Source: an uncultured Eubacterium sp. (lineage in GTDB: Bacteria > Bacillota > Clostridia > Lachnospirales > Lachnospiraceae). From it: DNA of 45,536 nucleotides. Of the stretch, positions 33,320 through 41,558 are shown piece after piece. A model generated the notes under the pieces. It was not told the origin of the DNA and did no database searches. It worked only from the letters and a program-made list of their open reading frames with translations. The position numbers and the translations under genes were made by a program. Each line of letters starts with the position of its first letter. Position 1 is the stretch's first letter. The stretch spans positions 1 to 45,536 of the forward strand of contig CAUCXT010000024.1 in NCBI GenBank assembly GCA_958446835.1, written 5' to 3'.

Positions 33320-35098
33320 TTATTCAACATCCTGAAGTGCTGCGAAGCCTTCCTCACCTGTACGAACCTTTACAACCTGATCGACATTGTATACGAAAAT
33401 CTTACCATCACCGATATGACCTGTATAGAGCGCCTTCTTCGTTGTCTCAATAACCGAAGCAACCGGAATCTTGCTTACAACAACCTCAATCTTAACCTTA
33501 GGAAGAAGTGTCGCATCAATCTCAGCTCCACGGTACATCTCACCTGCACCCTTCTGTATACCACAACCCATAACCTGTGTCATAGTCATACCTGTAACAC
33601 CGAGATCATTGAGTGCCTTCTTAAGCTTCTCAAAGCTTGCAAGCTTGGTGATAATAGATACCTTGTAAATGCCCGTATCCGGTACCGGTACAGCCGGAGC
33701 CACAACCTTGACTGCCGCTGCCTTCTGTGTATCGGAAGCCTTGTCATAATCGTTCACACCAAGGTCTGTATTCTCATTTGCCTCCATTGTCATTGTGTTA
33801 GAGATATCCATAAGGCTGAAGCCTGCATAAGCTGATGGAAGACCATGCTCTGTTGCGTCAAGTCCAAGAATCTCTTCTTCCTCTGAAACACGAAGCCCGA
33901 TGGTTGCCTTTATAATAAGGAAGGTAATTGTTATTGTAACTCCCGCAAATGCAAGAATCGCAATCATTCCAAGGAGCTGAAGTCCAAGCTGGCTAAAGCC
34001 GCCGCCGTAGAAAAGACCCTTTCCCGCAATCTGGTTAGCACCGAAGTTGACACCATCGCCGAAGCCTCTTGCGAAAGCCGGCGCTGTGTCTGTAGCAAAA
34101 AGACCTACTGCAATTGTACCCCAGATACCATTTAAGAAATGAACTGCTACCGCACCAACCGGGTCATCAATATGTAGCTTGTAATCAAGAAGCCATACAC
34201 CGAATACCACGAGAACACCTGATACAGCTCCTATTATTATCGCACCTAACGCATCTGTCACATCACACCCCGCCGTGATTGCTACAAGACCTGCAAGTGA
34301 AGCATTAAGACACATTGAAACATCCGGCTTACCATATTTAACCCATGTAAATATCATACATACAACCGTTGCGATTGCCGGTGCGATTGTTGTTGTCACG
34401 AAGATTGAACCAAGCTCTGCAACCGATGTAGCTGCCGCACCGTTAAATCCGTACCAGCCAAGCCAGAGAATAAATACACCAAGTGCACCGATAGGAAGAT
34501 TATGTCCCGGGAAAGCATTTACCTTGACAATCTCACCCTTCTCATTCTTTGTGAACTTTCCAATACGTGGCCCAAGTATCTTGGCACCGATTATAGCTGC
34601 CGTACCGCCTACCATGTGGATACAGGTTGAACCTGCGAAATCATGGAAGCCCATCTGTGAAAGCCAGCCGCCGCCCCATACCCAATGTGCTTCAATAGGA
34701 TAGATGAGTGCGGAAATAACTGCTGAGTACACACAGTACGAAAGGAACTTCGTTCTCTCTGCCATCGCCCCGGAAACAATTGTCGCCGTTGTGGCACAGA
34801 ATACAAGGTTGAAAACGAAATTGGACCAGTCAAAGTTCTCATAGGATGTAAAGATATCAAAGCCCGGCTTTCCGATAAGTCCGACTAAGTCCTCACCTAA
34901 GAGAAGGCTGAAACCAATGATGATGAAAACAACTGTACCGATACAGAAGTCCATCAGATTCTTCATAAGAATGTTTCCTGCATTCTTAGCTCTGGTGAAA
35001 CCGGTCTCAACCATTGCGAAACCTGCCTGCATCCAGAATACCAGTGCAGCGCCTATAAGGAACCACACTCCATACAATTCGCTTAATACTTCTTCCAT
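33320..35098 (-). CDS. Ammonium transporter fused to a PII signalling domain (Amt-GlnK)
   Basis: A 592-residue fusion. Residues 1-410 are an Amt channel with about 11 helices; the pore twin histidines are His161 (CIHMVGG) and His320 (AVHFLNGIWG). After an acidic tail and a Pro/Ala/Val linker (about 430-475), residues 476-590 are a full PII domain with its T-loop GIQKGAGEMYRGAEI (513-527) and the B-loop TGHIGDGKIFV (559-569). In other bacteria PII is separate and plugs Amt; here the sensor is built in. The Tyr uridylylated in enteric PII (Tyr51) is Ile527, so control by ATP/ADP/2-oxoglutarate is more likely than by uridylylation. Start at 35096-35098 behind GGAGG. Confidence 0.95.
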   Translation of the reverse strand: MEEVLSELYGVWFLIGAALVFWMQAGFAMVETGFTRAKNAGNILMKNLMDFCIGTVVFIIIGFSLLLGEDLVGLIGKPGFDIFTSYENFDWSNFVFNLVFCATTATIVSGAMAERTKFLSYCVYSAVISALIYPIEAHWVWGGGWLSQMGFHDFAGSTCIHMVGGTAAIIGAKILGPRIGKFTKNEKGEIVKVNAFPGHNLPIGALGVFILWLGWYGFNGAAATSVAELGSIFVTTTIAPAIATVVCMIFTWVKYGKPDVSMCLNASLAGLVAITAGCDVTDALGAIIIGAVSGVLVVFGVWLLDYKLHIDDPVGAVAVHFLNGIWGTIAVGLFATDTAPAFARGFGDGVNFGANQIAGKGLFYGGGFSQLGLQLLGMIAILAFAGVTITITFLIIKATIGLRVSEEEEILGLDATEHGLPSAYAGFSLMDISNTMTMEANENTDLGVNDYDKASDTQKAAAVKVVAPAVPVPDTGIYKVSIITKLASFEKLKKALNDLGVTGMTMTQVMGCGIQKGAGEMYRGAEIDATLLPKVKIEVVVSKIPVASVIETTKKALYTGHIGDGKIFVYNVDQVVKVRTGEEGFAALQDVE

Positions 35099-35148
35099 AA
35101 TAGCCTCCATTTCTTTTTCCGCGTGCAGTAACCGGTGTGAATCTGCAA

Positions 35149-35186
35149 CGAAAAAAGGCGCCTCGGGTTCTACCCAAAGCGCCTTT
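35149..35186 (-). terminator. Intrinsic terminator inside the amt leader
   Basis: On the minus strand AAAGGCGC pairs with GCGCCTTT, with an inner GGGT-AGA-ACCC stem, followed by six T. It lies after the amt promoter (35201-35229) and about 50 nt before the amt ATG. So it should stop most amt transcripts at about 45 nt unless a factor or RNA switch prevents it. Confidence 0.75.
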
Positions 35187-35200
35187 GCTTGATGTGATGG

Positions 35201-35229
35201 AGTATAGCACCTATACTTTTCATTGTCAA
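35201..35229 (-). promoter_or_regulatory. amt promoter
   Basis: Minus strand TTGACA (35224-35229) and TATACT (35201-35206), exactly 17 nt apart, near consensus. Transcription would begin near 35194, immediately before the leader hairpin. No SigL/Sigma-54 box is visible. Confidence 0.85.
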
Positions 35230-35295
35230 CACCAAATTTTTATTTTTTTAAGTTCAGAGGCGGTTATGCCTGCAATATCATATCTGTAAATTATT

Positions 35296-36087
35296 TTAAT
35301 TTTGATTATCAACCGTGCTGCTTACGCCATCATCGGAAGAGGAATCATTGCTCTCATCCGAATGTATATCATCCTCATGCTCATCCGGAGTGTGAACATC
35401 AGACTCATTTTCATTCTCCGGCTGTGCTCCATCAGCGCCAAGGTAATAATCCTCGTCATAATGCTCGTCCTTAGGCATGTATCTGTCTAATACCTTATAG
35501 AAAAATATGGAGCTTATGTATACCCATGCTCCGAAGATGAAAAAGATAGATACCGGCATCAGAAACCACCCTACAAGCGCCATGATTCCGAATATAAGCA
35601 AAAGCGGAACTGTCTGAGGAAGATGGCGTATGGACATAAACGCCGCATTCTTTATGATTGTAAAGGTCTTATTGTCAAAACGTGAAAGTATCGGGAATGC
35701 ATACATGAATGTAATGAGTGCAAGCACCGCCATACCTACCGCAATGAAGAAAAGAAGCTTCCAGCCAAATGCACCACCGGCAGCAAATGCCCTTACATAC
35801 ATAAACTTAATGTCTATATACAATATAATTCCTATTATTGCAAAAATCGCTTCGAAAAGAAATCCCTGTACAAAATTGGTCTTAAATGACTTCCAATAGC
35901 TCTTCCAGATATATCCCTCCTCATTGTTGACAGCCTTAAGGCAATAATAATACATCGCTGTATATGAGGCGCCTATAGTCACCACTGGAATACAGGTAAT
36001 CAAAAAAATCAGATTCAATATAAGGGCATCCGCAACCCTTGTCATAAAACGAAAAAAACCGTTATCAACGTCGAAAATACGGCTCAT
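35296..36087 (-). CDS. YesL-like membrane protein (DUF624)
   Basis: A 263-residue membrane protein of the DUF624/YesL family. Helices lie at about 20-45, 75-100, 110-135, 155-175 and 178-200; the start MSRIFDVDNGFFRFMTRVADALILNLIFLI and TIGASYTAMYYYCLK are family hallmarks (quoted in part). The role is unknown; relatives often sit with sugar transport and polysaccharide genes. Residues 205-263 are a long acidic Asp/Glu/Ser-rich tail (PENENESDV...) that is not part of the common family. The ATG follows GTGAGGTAGAGT. It diverges from the anchored protein gene and precedes amt on the same strand. Confidence 0.85.
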   Translation of the reverse strand: MSRIFDVDNGFFRFMTRVADALILNLIFLITCIPVVTIGASYTAMYYYCLKAVNNEEGYIWKSYWKSFKTNFVQGFLFEAIFAIIGIILYIDIKFMYVRAFAAGGAFGWKLLFFIAVGMAVLALITFMYAFPILSRFDNKTFTIIKNAAFMSIRHLPQTVPLLLIFGIMALVGWFLMPVSIFFIFGAWVYISSIFFYKVLDRYMPKDEHYDEDYYLGADGAQPENENESDVHTPDEHEDDIHSDESNDSSSDDGVSSTVDNQN

Positions 36088-36193
36088 ACTCTACCTCACT
36101 TTATACAAAAAATACGGCAAAAGCCTAAAAAATATTATAATGTATGCCTATATAAAAAGCAAATTAATCATTATTAAATTTTCATAAAAGCCC

Positions 36194-36221
36194 TTACAAT
36201 AATGCTTTATTATGCTATAAT
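36194..36221 (+). promoter_or_regulatory. Promoter of the anchored orphan gene with dyads
   Basis: TTACAA (36194-36199) and TATAAT (36216-36221) are 16 nt apart. Downstream lie GAAATTAGTTTC (36227-36238) and GAAACAGTTTC (36268-36278), two similar dyads that could bind one regulator. Confidence 0.6.
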
Positions 36222-36304
36222 GATACGAAATTAGTTTCTGTTTAAATCTCATTTCCAAACTCATTTTGAAACAGTTTCTAAAATAATATAAAACGGAGAA
36301 TAAC

Positions 36305-37009
36305 ATGGCTTCAGGTTTTACAGATAAATTTTCTGTGCGCGTAAAAAAAGAAAGAGAAAAAATTAAGAACCAGAAAGGACTTAAAGGAAAGCTATCATAT
36401 ATCTGGGATTATTATAAGGTTCCGATACTCGCCGTAGTCATCGGAATAATTGCAATTGTATCAATTGTGAGAGCAATAATATCCAACAACTATAACACCA
36501 GTCTTTATGTATCATATGTCAACTGCATTTCTGTGGATTTAAGGGATGACACGAAGATACTCGACAATTCTCTGACAGAATGGCTTGGAATTGACGGTAA
36601 AAAAAATCGCGTAAGGGTTGACGGCTACTACACCATCAATCCGGACAGCTTCACCGAAGAAACCTATACGTCTTCCGAGAAGCTCAATATAATGGTTGTC
36701 ACACAGACAAGCGACTGCTATATCGGCGATGATGTGTTCACGAACCTTTGGGCTAAATCTGAATACTTAAGGGATTTGTCCGTATTTCTTCCGGCGGAGC
36801 TTCTCGATAGGGTCTCCGACAGGCTTGTGTACTATACCGATACGGAGAGCGGAATTAAGCATGTTGTAGGTATAGACCTTGCCGGACTTCCGTTTATTAC
36901 AGATGTTCTGAGAGTAGGAATCGAACATCCTATATTCTCTGTTGTTGTAAACGCCCCTAACCCGGACAACTGCATAACCTTCCTTGAGCATATTCTTGAT
37001 TATAAATAG
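36305..37009 (+). CDS. Uncharacterised membrane-anchored protein
   Basis: A 234-residue protein of unknown role. The N-terminus (1-35) is strongly basic and cytoplasmic (VRVKKEREKIKNQKGLKGKL), one helix lies at about 38-60 (VPILAVVIGIIAIVSIVRAII) and the remaining 170 residues are predicted outside the cell. There is no Cys pair, catalytic motif or repeat. It could be a type II anchored protein typical of Lachnospiraceae. The ATG follows ACGGAGAATAAC. Its promoter has two operator-like dyads. It ends in a strong terminator that overlaps the end of the convergent acetyltransferase gene. Confidence 0.85.
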   Translation: MASGFTDKFSVRVKKEREKIKNQKGLKGKLSYIWDYYKVPILAVVIGIIAIVSIVRAIISNNYNTSLYVSYVNCISVDLRDDTKILDNSLTEWLGIDGKKNRVRVDGYYTINPDSFTEETYTSSEKLNIMVVTQTSDCYIGDDVFTNLWAKSEYLRDLSVFLPAELLDRVSDRLVYYTDTESGIKHVVGIDLAGLPFITDVLRVGIEHPIFSVVVNAPNPDNCITFLEHILDYK

Positions 37010-37013
37010 AATT

Positions 37014-37060
37014 GAGCTGTGCATTTTTATGCACTTGAGCGTATATTACAGCTCTTTTTT
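37014..37060 (+). terminator. Terminator of the anchored orphan gene
   Basis: GAGCTGT (37014-37020) pairs with ACAGCTC (37048-37054), followed by TTTTTT. The loop contains a second small hairpin (GTGCAT/ATGCAC). The right arm overlaps the stop of the convergent gene. Confidence 0.8.
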
Positions 37061-38041
37061 GTATAAATAGCACTGCTCCTCATCATTATTTCCGGTATCA
37101 TATATACTGCTTCCATACAGCGTGAAGCCAAGCTTATTTGCGAGCGCTATTGAGGCAGTATTTTTTTCCTCTATACACAACCATAGCTCATCGATTCCAA
37201 GCGTATCCCTCGCATATCTGACTATTTCACTGCTCACTTCATATCCAAACCCCTGCCTCTGGCGGCTTCCCTTTATGATATAGCCAAGCTCACAACATTC
37301 GTTGTCATCTATAACTCTCCTGCTTATCCCGGCACGCCCGATAAGCTCACCTGATGTTCTGTCAAAAACAAGCCACAGACCATATCCGTAAAAGGTGTAC
37401 ATATTGTCGATATATGCCCTTGTAAATTCCAGTTCTTCCTCATAAGCATACAATGGCTCAGTCCACTTTGCCACAGCAGGATCCGCATACAGCTCATACA
37501 TATCCGGAAGGTCTTTTTCTGTCATCTCCCTGATTATAGTTCTTGATGTACGCGCTATCTCCACCGGGATATGATGTGCCCTCATATAGACAAAGTTAAA
37601 ATATTCATCATCGACCATCGGAAGCTCCTCGACCACATATTTTGCCGAAAAACTCTCGTATTCATGCCCCGGTGCCCTATAGCCTGCCACCGCCACGCCA
37701 AGCGTCTCTAAATATCCTGCTGCCTCATCGTCATCCGTTATCACCAGAATACCAAGCGCCGCTTTTTCACCGTCCGGCAGATTGGCGGTATCTTCCGATG
37801 CTGCCTTAGCGTCTTCAACGTCAGCCTTCACATTATTTTCATTCGGTTTGTTTAGTATCTTCGATAAATTCTCCGATTCATGGAGACACTCAATTCCGGA
37901 CTCAGATGTCTCCATGCACACCTCCACCTTAAGCCCCTCCGAAACCGAAGCCTCAATATATTTTTCCACGTCCACATTCATCTGCTTTATAATAAGCACG
38001 ACCGTGTGGAACACATGAATATTATTCTCAGACTTGTCCAT
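37046..38041 (-). CDS. Two-domain GNAT acetyltransferase
   Basis: A 331-residue protein. The C-terminal half (about 168-331) is a GNAT domain close to the RimJ/RimL group: TIIREMTEKDLPDMYELY, WLVFDRTSGELIGRAGISRR, the acetyl-CoA loop KGSRQRQGFGYEVSSEIV, and NTASIALANKLGF. The N-terminal part (about 90-165, LGILVITDDDEAAGYLETLGVAVAGYRAPGHEYE) is conserved-looking but not one I can name; it has the look of a Rossmann-like half with DDDEAAGYL. Residues 25-85 are charged and low in complexity. The N-terminus may choose the substrate. The ATG is behind TTGGAG. Neighbours give no pathway. Confidence 0.8.
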   Translation of the reverse strand: MDKSENNIHVFHTVVLIIKQMNVDVEKYIEASVSEGLKVEVCMETSESGIECLHESENLSKILNKPNENNVKADVEDAKAASEDTANLPDGEKAALGILVITDDDEAAGYLETLGVAVAGYRAPGHEYESFSAKYVVEELPMVDDEYFNFVYMRAHHIPVEIARTSRTIIREMTEKDLPDMYELYADPAVAKWTEPLYAYEEELEFTRAYIDNMYTFYGYGLWLVFDRTSGELIGRAGISRRVIDDNECCELGYIIKGSRQRQGFGYEVSSEIVRYARDTLGIDELWLCIEEKNTASIALANKLGFTLYGSSIYDTGNNDEEQCYLYKKEL

Positions 38042-38070
38042 TGACTAAAACACTCCAATAAAGTTATAAT
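38041..38070 (+). promoter_or_regulatory. Cyclophilin promoter
   Basis: TTGACT (38041-38046) and TATAAT (38065-38070) are 18 nt apart. The -35 box touches the start codon of the divergent acetyltransferase gene. Confidence 0.7.
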
Positions 38071-38103
38071 CATATATATTAAATCATAGAAAGGAATTTT
38101 ACA

Positions 38104-38625
38104 ATGTCACAGAATCCAATAGTTACATTTACAGTCGCAGGACGCGGCACTATCAAGGCAGAGCTCTATCCGGAGGTTGCCCCTAATACAGTCAATAACT
38201 TCATCAGCCTTGTTAATAAAGGCTTCTACGATGGTCTTATCTTCCACCGTATCATAAGCGGATTCATGATTCAGGGAGGATGTCCTGAGGGTACAGGCAT
38301 GGGTGGCCCGGGCTACTCAATCAAGGGCGAATTCTCACAGAACGGCTTCGAGAACAACTTAAAGCACACACCGGGCGTTCTCTCAATGGCACGCGCCATG
38401 AATCCTGATTCGGCAGGCTCACAGTTCTTCATCATGCATGCTGCAGCTCCTCATCTTGACGGCGCTTATGCAGCATTCGGCAAGGTTATCGAGGGACAGG
38501 AGGTTGTCAATGCAATCGCTGAGACACCTACCGACTGGAGCGACCGCCCTATGGAGGAGCAGCGCATTGAGTCCGTTACCGTTGATACCTTCGGAGTTGA
38601 ATATCCGGAGCCTGAGACGGTGTAA
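38104..38625 (+). CDS. Cyclophilin-type peptidyl-prolyl isomerase
   Basis: A 173-residue cytosolic cyclophilin that speeds cis/trans isomerisation of proline bonds. The active site is complete: FHRIISGFMIQGGCP (about 55-69, with catalytic Arg in FHR), MARAMNPDSAGSQFFI (about 98-113) and LDGAYAAFGKVIEG (about 118-131). No signal peptide is present, so it acts in the cytoplasm. The ATG follows AAAGGAATTTTACA. It is monocistronic; a hairpin about 230 nt after the stop (38858-38892) is the first good stop signal seen. Confidence 0.93.
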   Translation: MSQNPIVTFTVAGRGTIKAELYPEVAPNTVNNFISLVNKGFYDGLIFHRIISGFMIQGGCPEGTGMGGPGYSIKGEFSQNGFENNLKHTPGVLSMARAMNPDSAGSQFFIMHAAAPHLDGAYAAFGKVIEGQEVVNAIAETPTDWSDRPMEEQRIESVTVDTFGVEYPEPETV

Positions 38626-38857
38626 ATTATAGATAATTGCACAACGCGGTTATTGTGTATTGAAGTCGTGTAATTCTAATGAGGATGAAAAGTAAATAAA
38701 AGGTAAACAAAAAAGTACCGTGTTCATAAATCGTTCATTTATATTTAAATAAACATTAACAGGATTATCACGTTTTCTTCACTTATCCACAATATAATAA
38801 GTAACATAAAGATAAATGATTAAGGAACACAAGTACTTAAGAATTTTTTTCATAATA

Positions 38858-38892
38858 AGCCCTGATATATTATATCAGGGCTCCTCCTTTTT
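38858..38892. terminator. Terminator-like hairpin between cyclophilin and flippase genes
   Basis: AGCCCTGATATA pairs perfectly with TATATCAGGGCT. On the plus strand CCTCCTTTTTTTA follows; on the minus strand TTATTATG and an A run. It may stop both. The 282-nt gap 38626-38907 otherwise holds one isolated perfect DnaA box (38783-38791) and no gene. Confidence 0.75.
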
Positions 38893-38907
38893 TATGGCGT
38901 ATTCTGT

Positions 38908-40137
38908 TTACTTTCTTTTTTCCTTTATAAGTCTTATATAAAAAATTCCCGCAAATAATAGTGTAAGAAGCAGCATTACAATCAGGTATGACCATCCTGC
39001 TCCTATGATTCCCATATTTCTCACCATTATAATCGGCAGCACTATGGATACAATGAAGCTGATGGTGTAGCCTGTAAAAATCGCTTTCTGAAGCCGCATG
39101 ACGGTAAGCGCATAATAGAAAATTATGCTCACCGCATTGAATCCGCCTGCCGCTATAAGCACCAACATGACCACTTTATAAGGCGCAAGGTCTATGTCAT
39201 ACAGCCATGAAAGCACAGGTATTCCAAGCCATGCTCCCGCCGCAAATGTCACTATCGTAAGCCCACACGCTATCGCGACAAGCGCACCCATAAGACCTGC
39301 GAATTTTTTCAGCTCCCTATTCTCATAATGTCTCGCAAGCGTGGTGAGCATGGGCTTGAACACGAAGCTGCTTCCAAGATTAATCACCATTGTAGGCATG
39401 AACACTATGCCATACACAAGCGTTTCCTTATCTGTAAGCGTCCACTCGACCACATACTTGGTTCCATTCCACAGCCACATGCACATTGCAGAGCCTATGA
39501 ACAAAAGAACTGTGTTTCGAAAAAGCGACTTCATCTTATCCGGTGCGAACGATATGGACAGCTTAGAGAAACTTCTGCTCCATACCAGCGCCACGCAGAC
39601 AACACCTATAAGACCTGCCACCGTTGCCGCTGCTGAGGCAATATATATATTCTTTGTCATCCATGCTGCAACAGAAAACGCCGTCATTATCGCAATGGTT
39701 CGAAACGCCATAGACATACCGGATATATCTATCCTGTCATTGCGCTGAAATTCCCCCTCGAACACATCTGCAATTCCGTCAAACATCTTGAGGATACACA
39801 TTGCCATGATTAGTCCGAATCCAGCCGTATCCGCCCTTCCATTCACAACATATACCGCACCGACAATAAAACCGCATAGCAGCATTACAGAACAGCTAAG
39901 CGCCCTAAAACCAAAATATTCCTCCGCTCTGTACTGCCCCCTGACATCCGTCACCTGAAACGGACGTATCTCAAAGTATCCTATTGTCAAAAGCATTTGT
40001 CCTGTTGTAAATGCCATATAGAACTTCGCGCCCGCCTCCTCGCCGACAATGCGCTTGGCAAGCATGACAAAAATAACGGTTGCCAGTGAATATATTCCAC
40101 TTCCCAACATATTCCAAATAAATTTTTTTCTATTCAT
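38908..40137 (-). CDS. Oligosaccharide flippase-like membrane protein
   Basis: A 409-residue protein with about 12 hydrophobic helices, starting NRKKFIWNMLGSGIYSLATVIFVMLAKR as in the polysaccharide flippase (Wzx/MATE-like) superfamily (quoted in part). It has charged loops such as FEIRPFQVTDVRGQYRAEEYFGFRALS. Such proteins flip lipid-linked sugars across the membrane. No glycan synthesis genes surround it, so the substrate is unknown; the glycosyltransferase at 8918-10033 is too far to be tied to it. The ATG at 40135-40137 has only a weak ribosome site (GGGATTTGATT); a TTG two codons earlier is also possible. Confidence 0.82.
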   Translation of the reverse strand: MNRKKFIWNMLGSGIYSLATVIFVMLAKRIVGEEAGAKFYMAFTTGQMLLTIGYFEIRPFQVTDVRGQYRAEEYFGFRALSCSVMLLCGFIVGAVYVVNGRADTAGFGLIMAMCILKMFDGIADVFEGEFQRNDRIDISGMSMAFRTIAIMTAFSVAAWMTKNIYIASAAATVAGLIGVVCVALVWSRSFSKLSISFAPDKMKSLFRNTVLLFIGSAMCMWLWNGTKYVVEWTLTDKETLVYGIVFMPTMVINLGSSFVFKPMLTTLARHYENRELKKFAGLMGALVAIACGLTIVTFAAGAWLGIPVLSWLYDIDLAPYKVVMLVLIAAGGFNAVSIIFYYALTVMRLQKAIFTGYTISFIVSIVLPIIMVRNMGIIGAGWSYLIVMLLLTLLFAGIFYIRLIKEKRK

Positions 40138-40231
40138 AATCAAATCCCATATATCTTTTTAATACTGTAATACGGCTTTAAGTGTATACCGCGCCGCCAT
40201 GCCATAGTTGTGATGGTTCCATCCGCACACA

Positions 40232-40259
40232 TTGACTTTCCATTTTCCTGTGCTATACT
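40232..40259 (+). promoter_or_regulatory. Promoter of the 86-residue orphan
   Basis: TTGACT (40232-40237) and TATACT (40254-40259) are 16 nt apart, 40 nt before the ATG. Confidence 0.65.
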
Positions 40260-40299
40260 ATATATTTATATTATTATCTTTTTTTAGAAAGGAATACCC

Positions 40300-40560
40300 A
40301 TGAAAGACCTCGATACAAATACAAAAATTGCACTAATGAAAAGAATCGATGATTTCGTAGAGAGTGAACGCGCCAATCAGCCGGGTGTGCCTGACACTAC
40401 ACTCATGATGCCTGAACTCAACAAAATTGCTGAGGAATATGCTCTCGATGTATCCGACCTTTTCATAACATATCTCGACCATATAGCCATCACAAACAAA
40501 CGTGTTGCTCAGGAAGCTGAGGAAGAGTTAGATTTTACCAAGATAACACGTTTTTACTAA
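40300..40560 (+). CDS. Small hypothetical protein (86 aa)
   Basis: I do not recognise this protein. It is 86 residues, acidic and helical-looking, soluble and without Cys or a signal. Phrases such as MKRIDDFVESERANQPGVPD and LNKIAEEYALDVSDLFITYLDH suggest a small helical bundle, possibly DNA-binding-like or a protein partner, but this is a guess. A strong promoter, an AAAGGAATACCC ribosome site and a long terminator make it a real gene. It lies between the flippase and degV genes, on the opposite strand to both. Confidence 0.8.
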   Translation: MKDLDTNTKIALMKRIDDFVESERANQPGVPDTTLMMPELNKIAEEYALDVSDLFITYLDHIAITNKRVAQEAEEELDFTKITRFY

Positions 40561-40576
40561 AATTACTATCTTAAAT

Positions 40577-40648
40577 AAGTCCCCCTTATCGGCACCTTTA
40601 AAACCGGGTTATTGCCCGACTTAAAACTGCTTAATGGGGACTTTTTTT
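40577..40648 (+). terminator. Structured terminator after the 86-residue orphan
   Basis: AAGTCCCC (40577-40584) pairs with GGGGACTT (40636-40643), followed by a run of seven T. A second hairpin, CGGG-TTATTG-CCCG, sits in the 50-nt loop. Some stop activity toward degV from the other side is possible. Confidence 0.75.
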
Positions 40649-40674
40649 CTGCTCTTTGAGGTTGTGCTGTCACA

Positions 40675-41520
40675 TCAGAGTGCAAAAAACGCAACCGCAA
40701 TGGCTCCCGGACCCACATGAGTTCCGATGGCTCCTCCGACGGACATTATATCCAGACTGTCGGCATGCTCCTTCCACAGATGTGCGCTATCCGTGATATA
40801 TTTTTGCAAAAGTGTATCATCAAGACCTGCATATCCAAGATACAGCGGCTTGGAGAAATCTATTCCTCCTGCCTTCTCAATCTGCTGTACAAGGAGATTA
40901 TTTCCCTGTTTAGAGCCCCTTGCCTTTCCGAGCATGGCAACCTCTCCATCTTCTATAGAAATAACCGGCTTAATTGATAACATTCCTCCCACAAAGGCAA
41001 CCGTCTTTGATATACGTCCGCCCTTTTTTAGGTACTCAAGGGTGTCTAAAAGACCGACAACATGAATATTCTTCTTCTCCCTGTTAATCGTATCTACGAT
41101 AGTATCTATATCCGCACCTGTATCTTTAAGCCTTATGGTATACTCGACAAGTGCCCTCTCACCTACCGTGACGTTCTCACTGTCAATCACATGAACCATA
41201 TCCTCATAGTCGGCTGCGGCAATGCACGCACTCTGGTATGTCCCTGAGAGCTTGCCTGAAATAGTTATCACTATGACCTGCTCCCCCGCCTGTCTGGCCT
41301 TTTCATATACATCCTCGAAAGCATACGGTGCCACCTGACTTGTTGTAGGAAGTTCTTCATTCTCAATGAGTTTCTCGTAAAATTCCCTATGACTTAAGTT
41401 TACACCATCAAGGTATTCCTCCGCACCAAATCTCACATGTAGAGGCACAACTGTCACATCTGCTCTGTAGTCAACCGGCATATCAGAAGCACTATCTGTT
41501 ACAATTCTTATATTTTCCAT
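40675..41520 (-). CDS. DegV-family fatty-acid-binding protein
   Basis: A 281-residue cytosolic protein of the DegV family, which binds a fatty acid; the better known members are FakB subunits that present fatty acids to the kinase FakA. It begins with IVTDSASDMPVDYRADVTVVPL, the family signature, has the TSQVAPYAFEDVYEKAR region and VLDTLEYLKKGGRIS-like text (GLLDTLEYLKKGGRISK), and ends in IGTHVGPGAIAVAFF. The ATG follows GGAGAATATTT. It lies 38 nt after pepT on the same strand, so they may share a transcript. No fakA is in the window. Confidence 0.93.
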   Translation of the reverse strand: MENIRIVTDSASDMPVDYRADVTVVPLHVRFGAEEYLDGVNLSHREFYEKLIENEELPTTSQVAPYAFEDVYEKARQAGEQVIVITISGKLSGTYQSACIAAADYEDMVHVIDSENVTVGERALVEYTIRLKDTGADIDTIVDTINREKKNIHVVGLLDTLEYLKKGGRISKTVAFVGGMLSIKPVISIEDGEVAMLGKARGSKQGNNLLVQQIEKAGGIDFSKPLYLGYAGLDDTLLQKYITDSAHLWKEHADSLDIMSVGGAIGTHVGPGAIAVAFFAL

Positions 41521-41558
41521 AAATATTCTCCATCTGTTTATGCTATCTTAAAATATAA

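Noticed and set aside
35149..35186. ANTAR target or known nitrogen riboswitch in the amt leader
   Set aside because: The RNA before the hairpin is only about 8 nt, too short for a paired-stem ANTAR motif or an aptamer.
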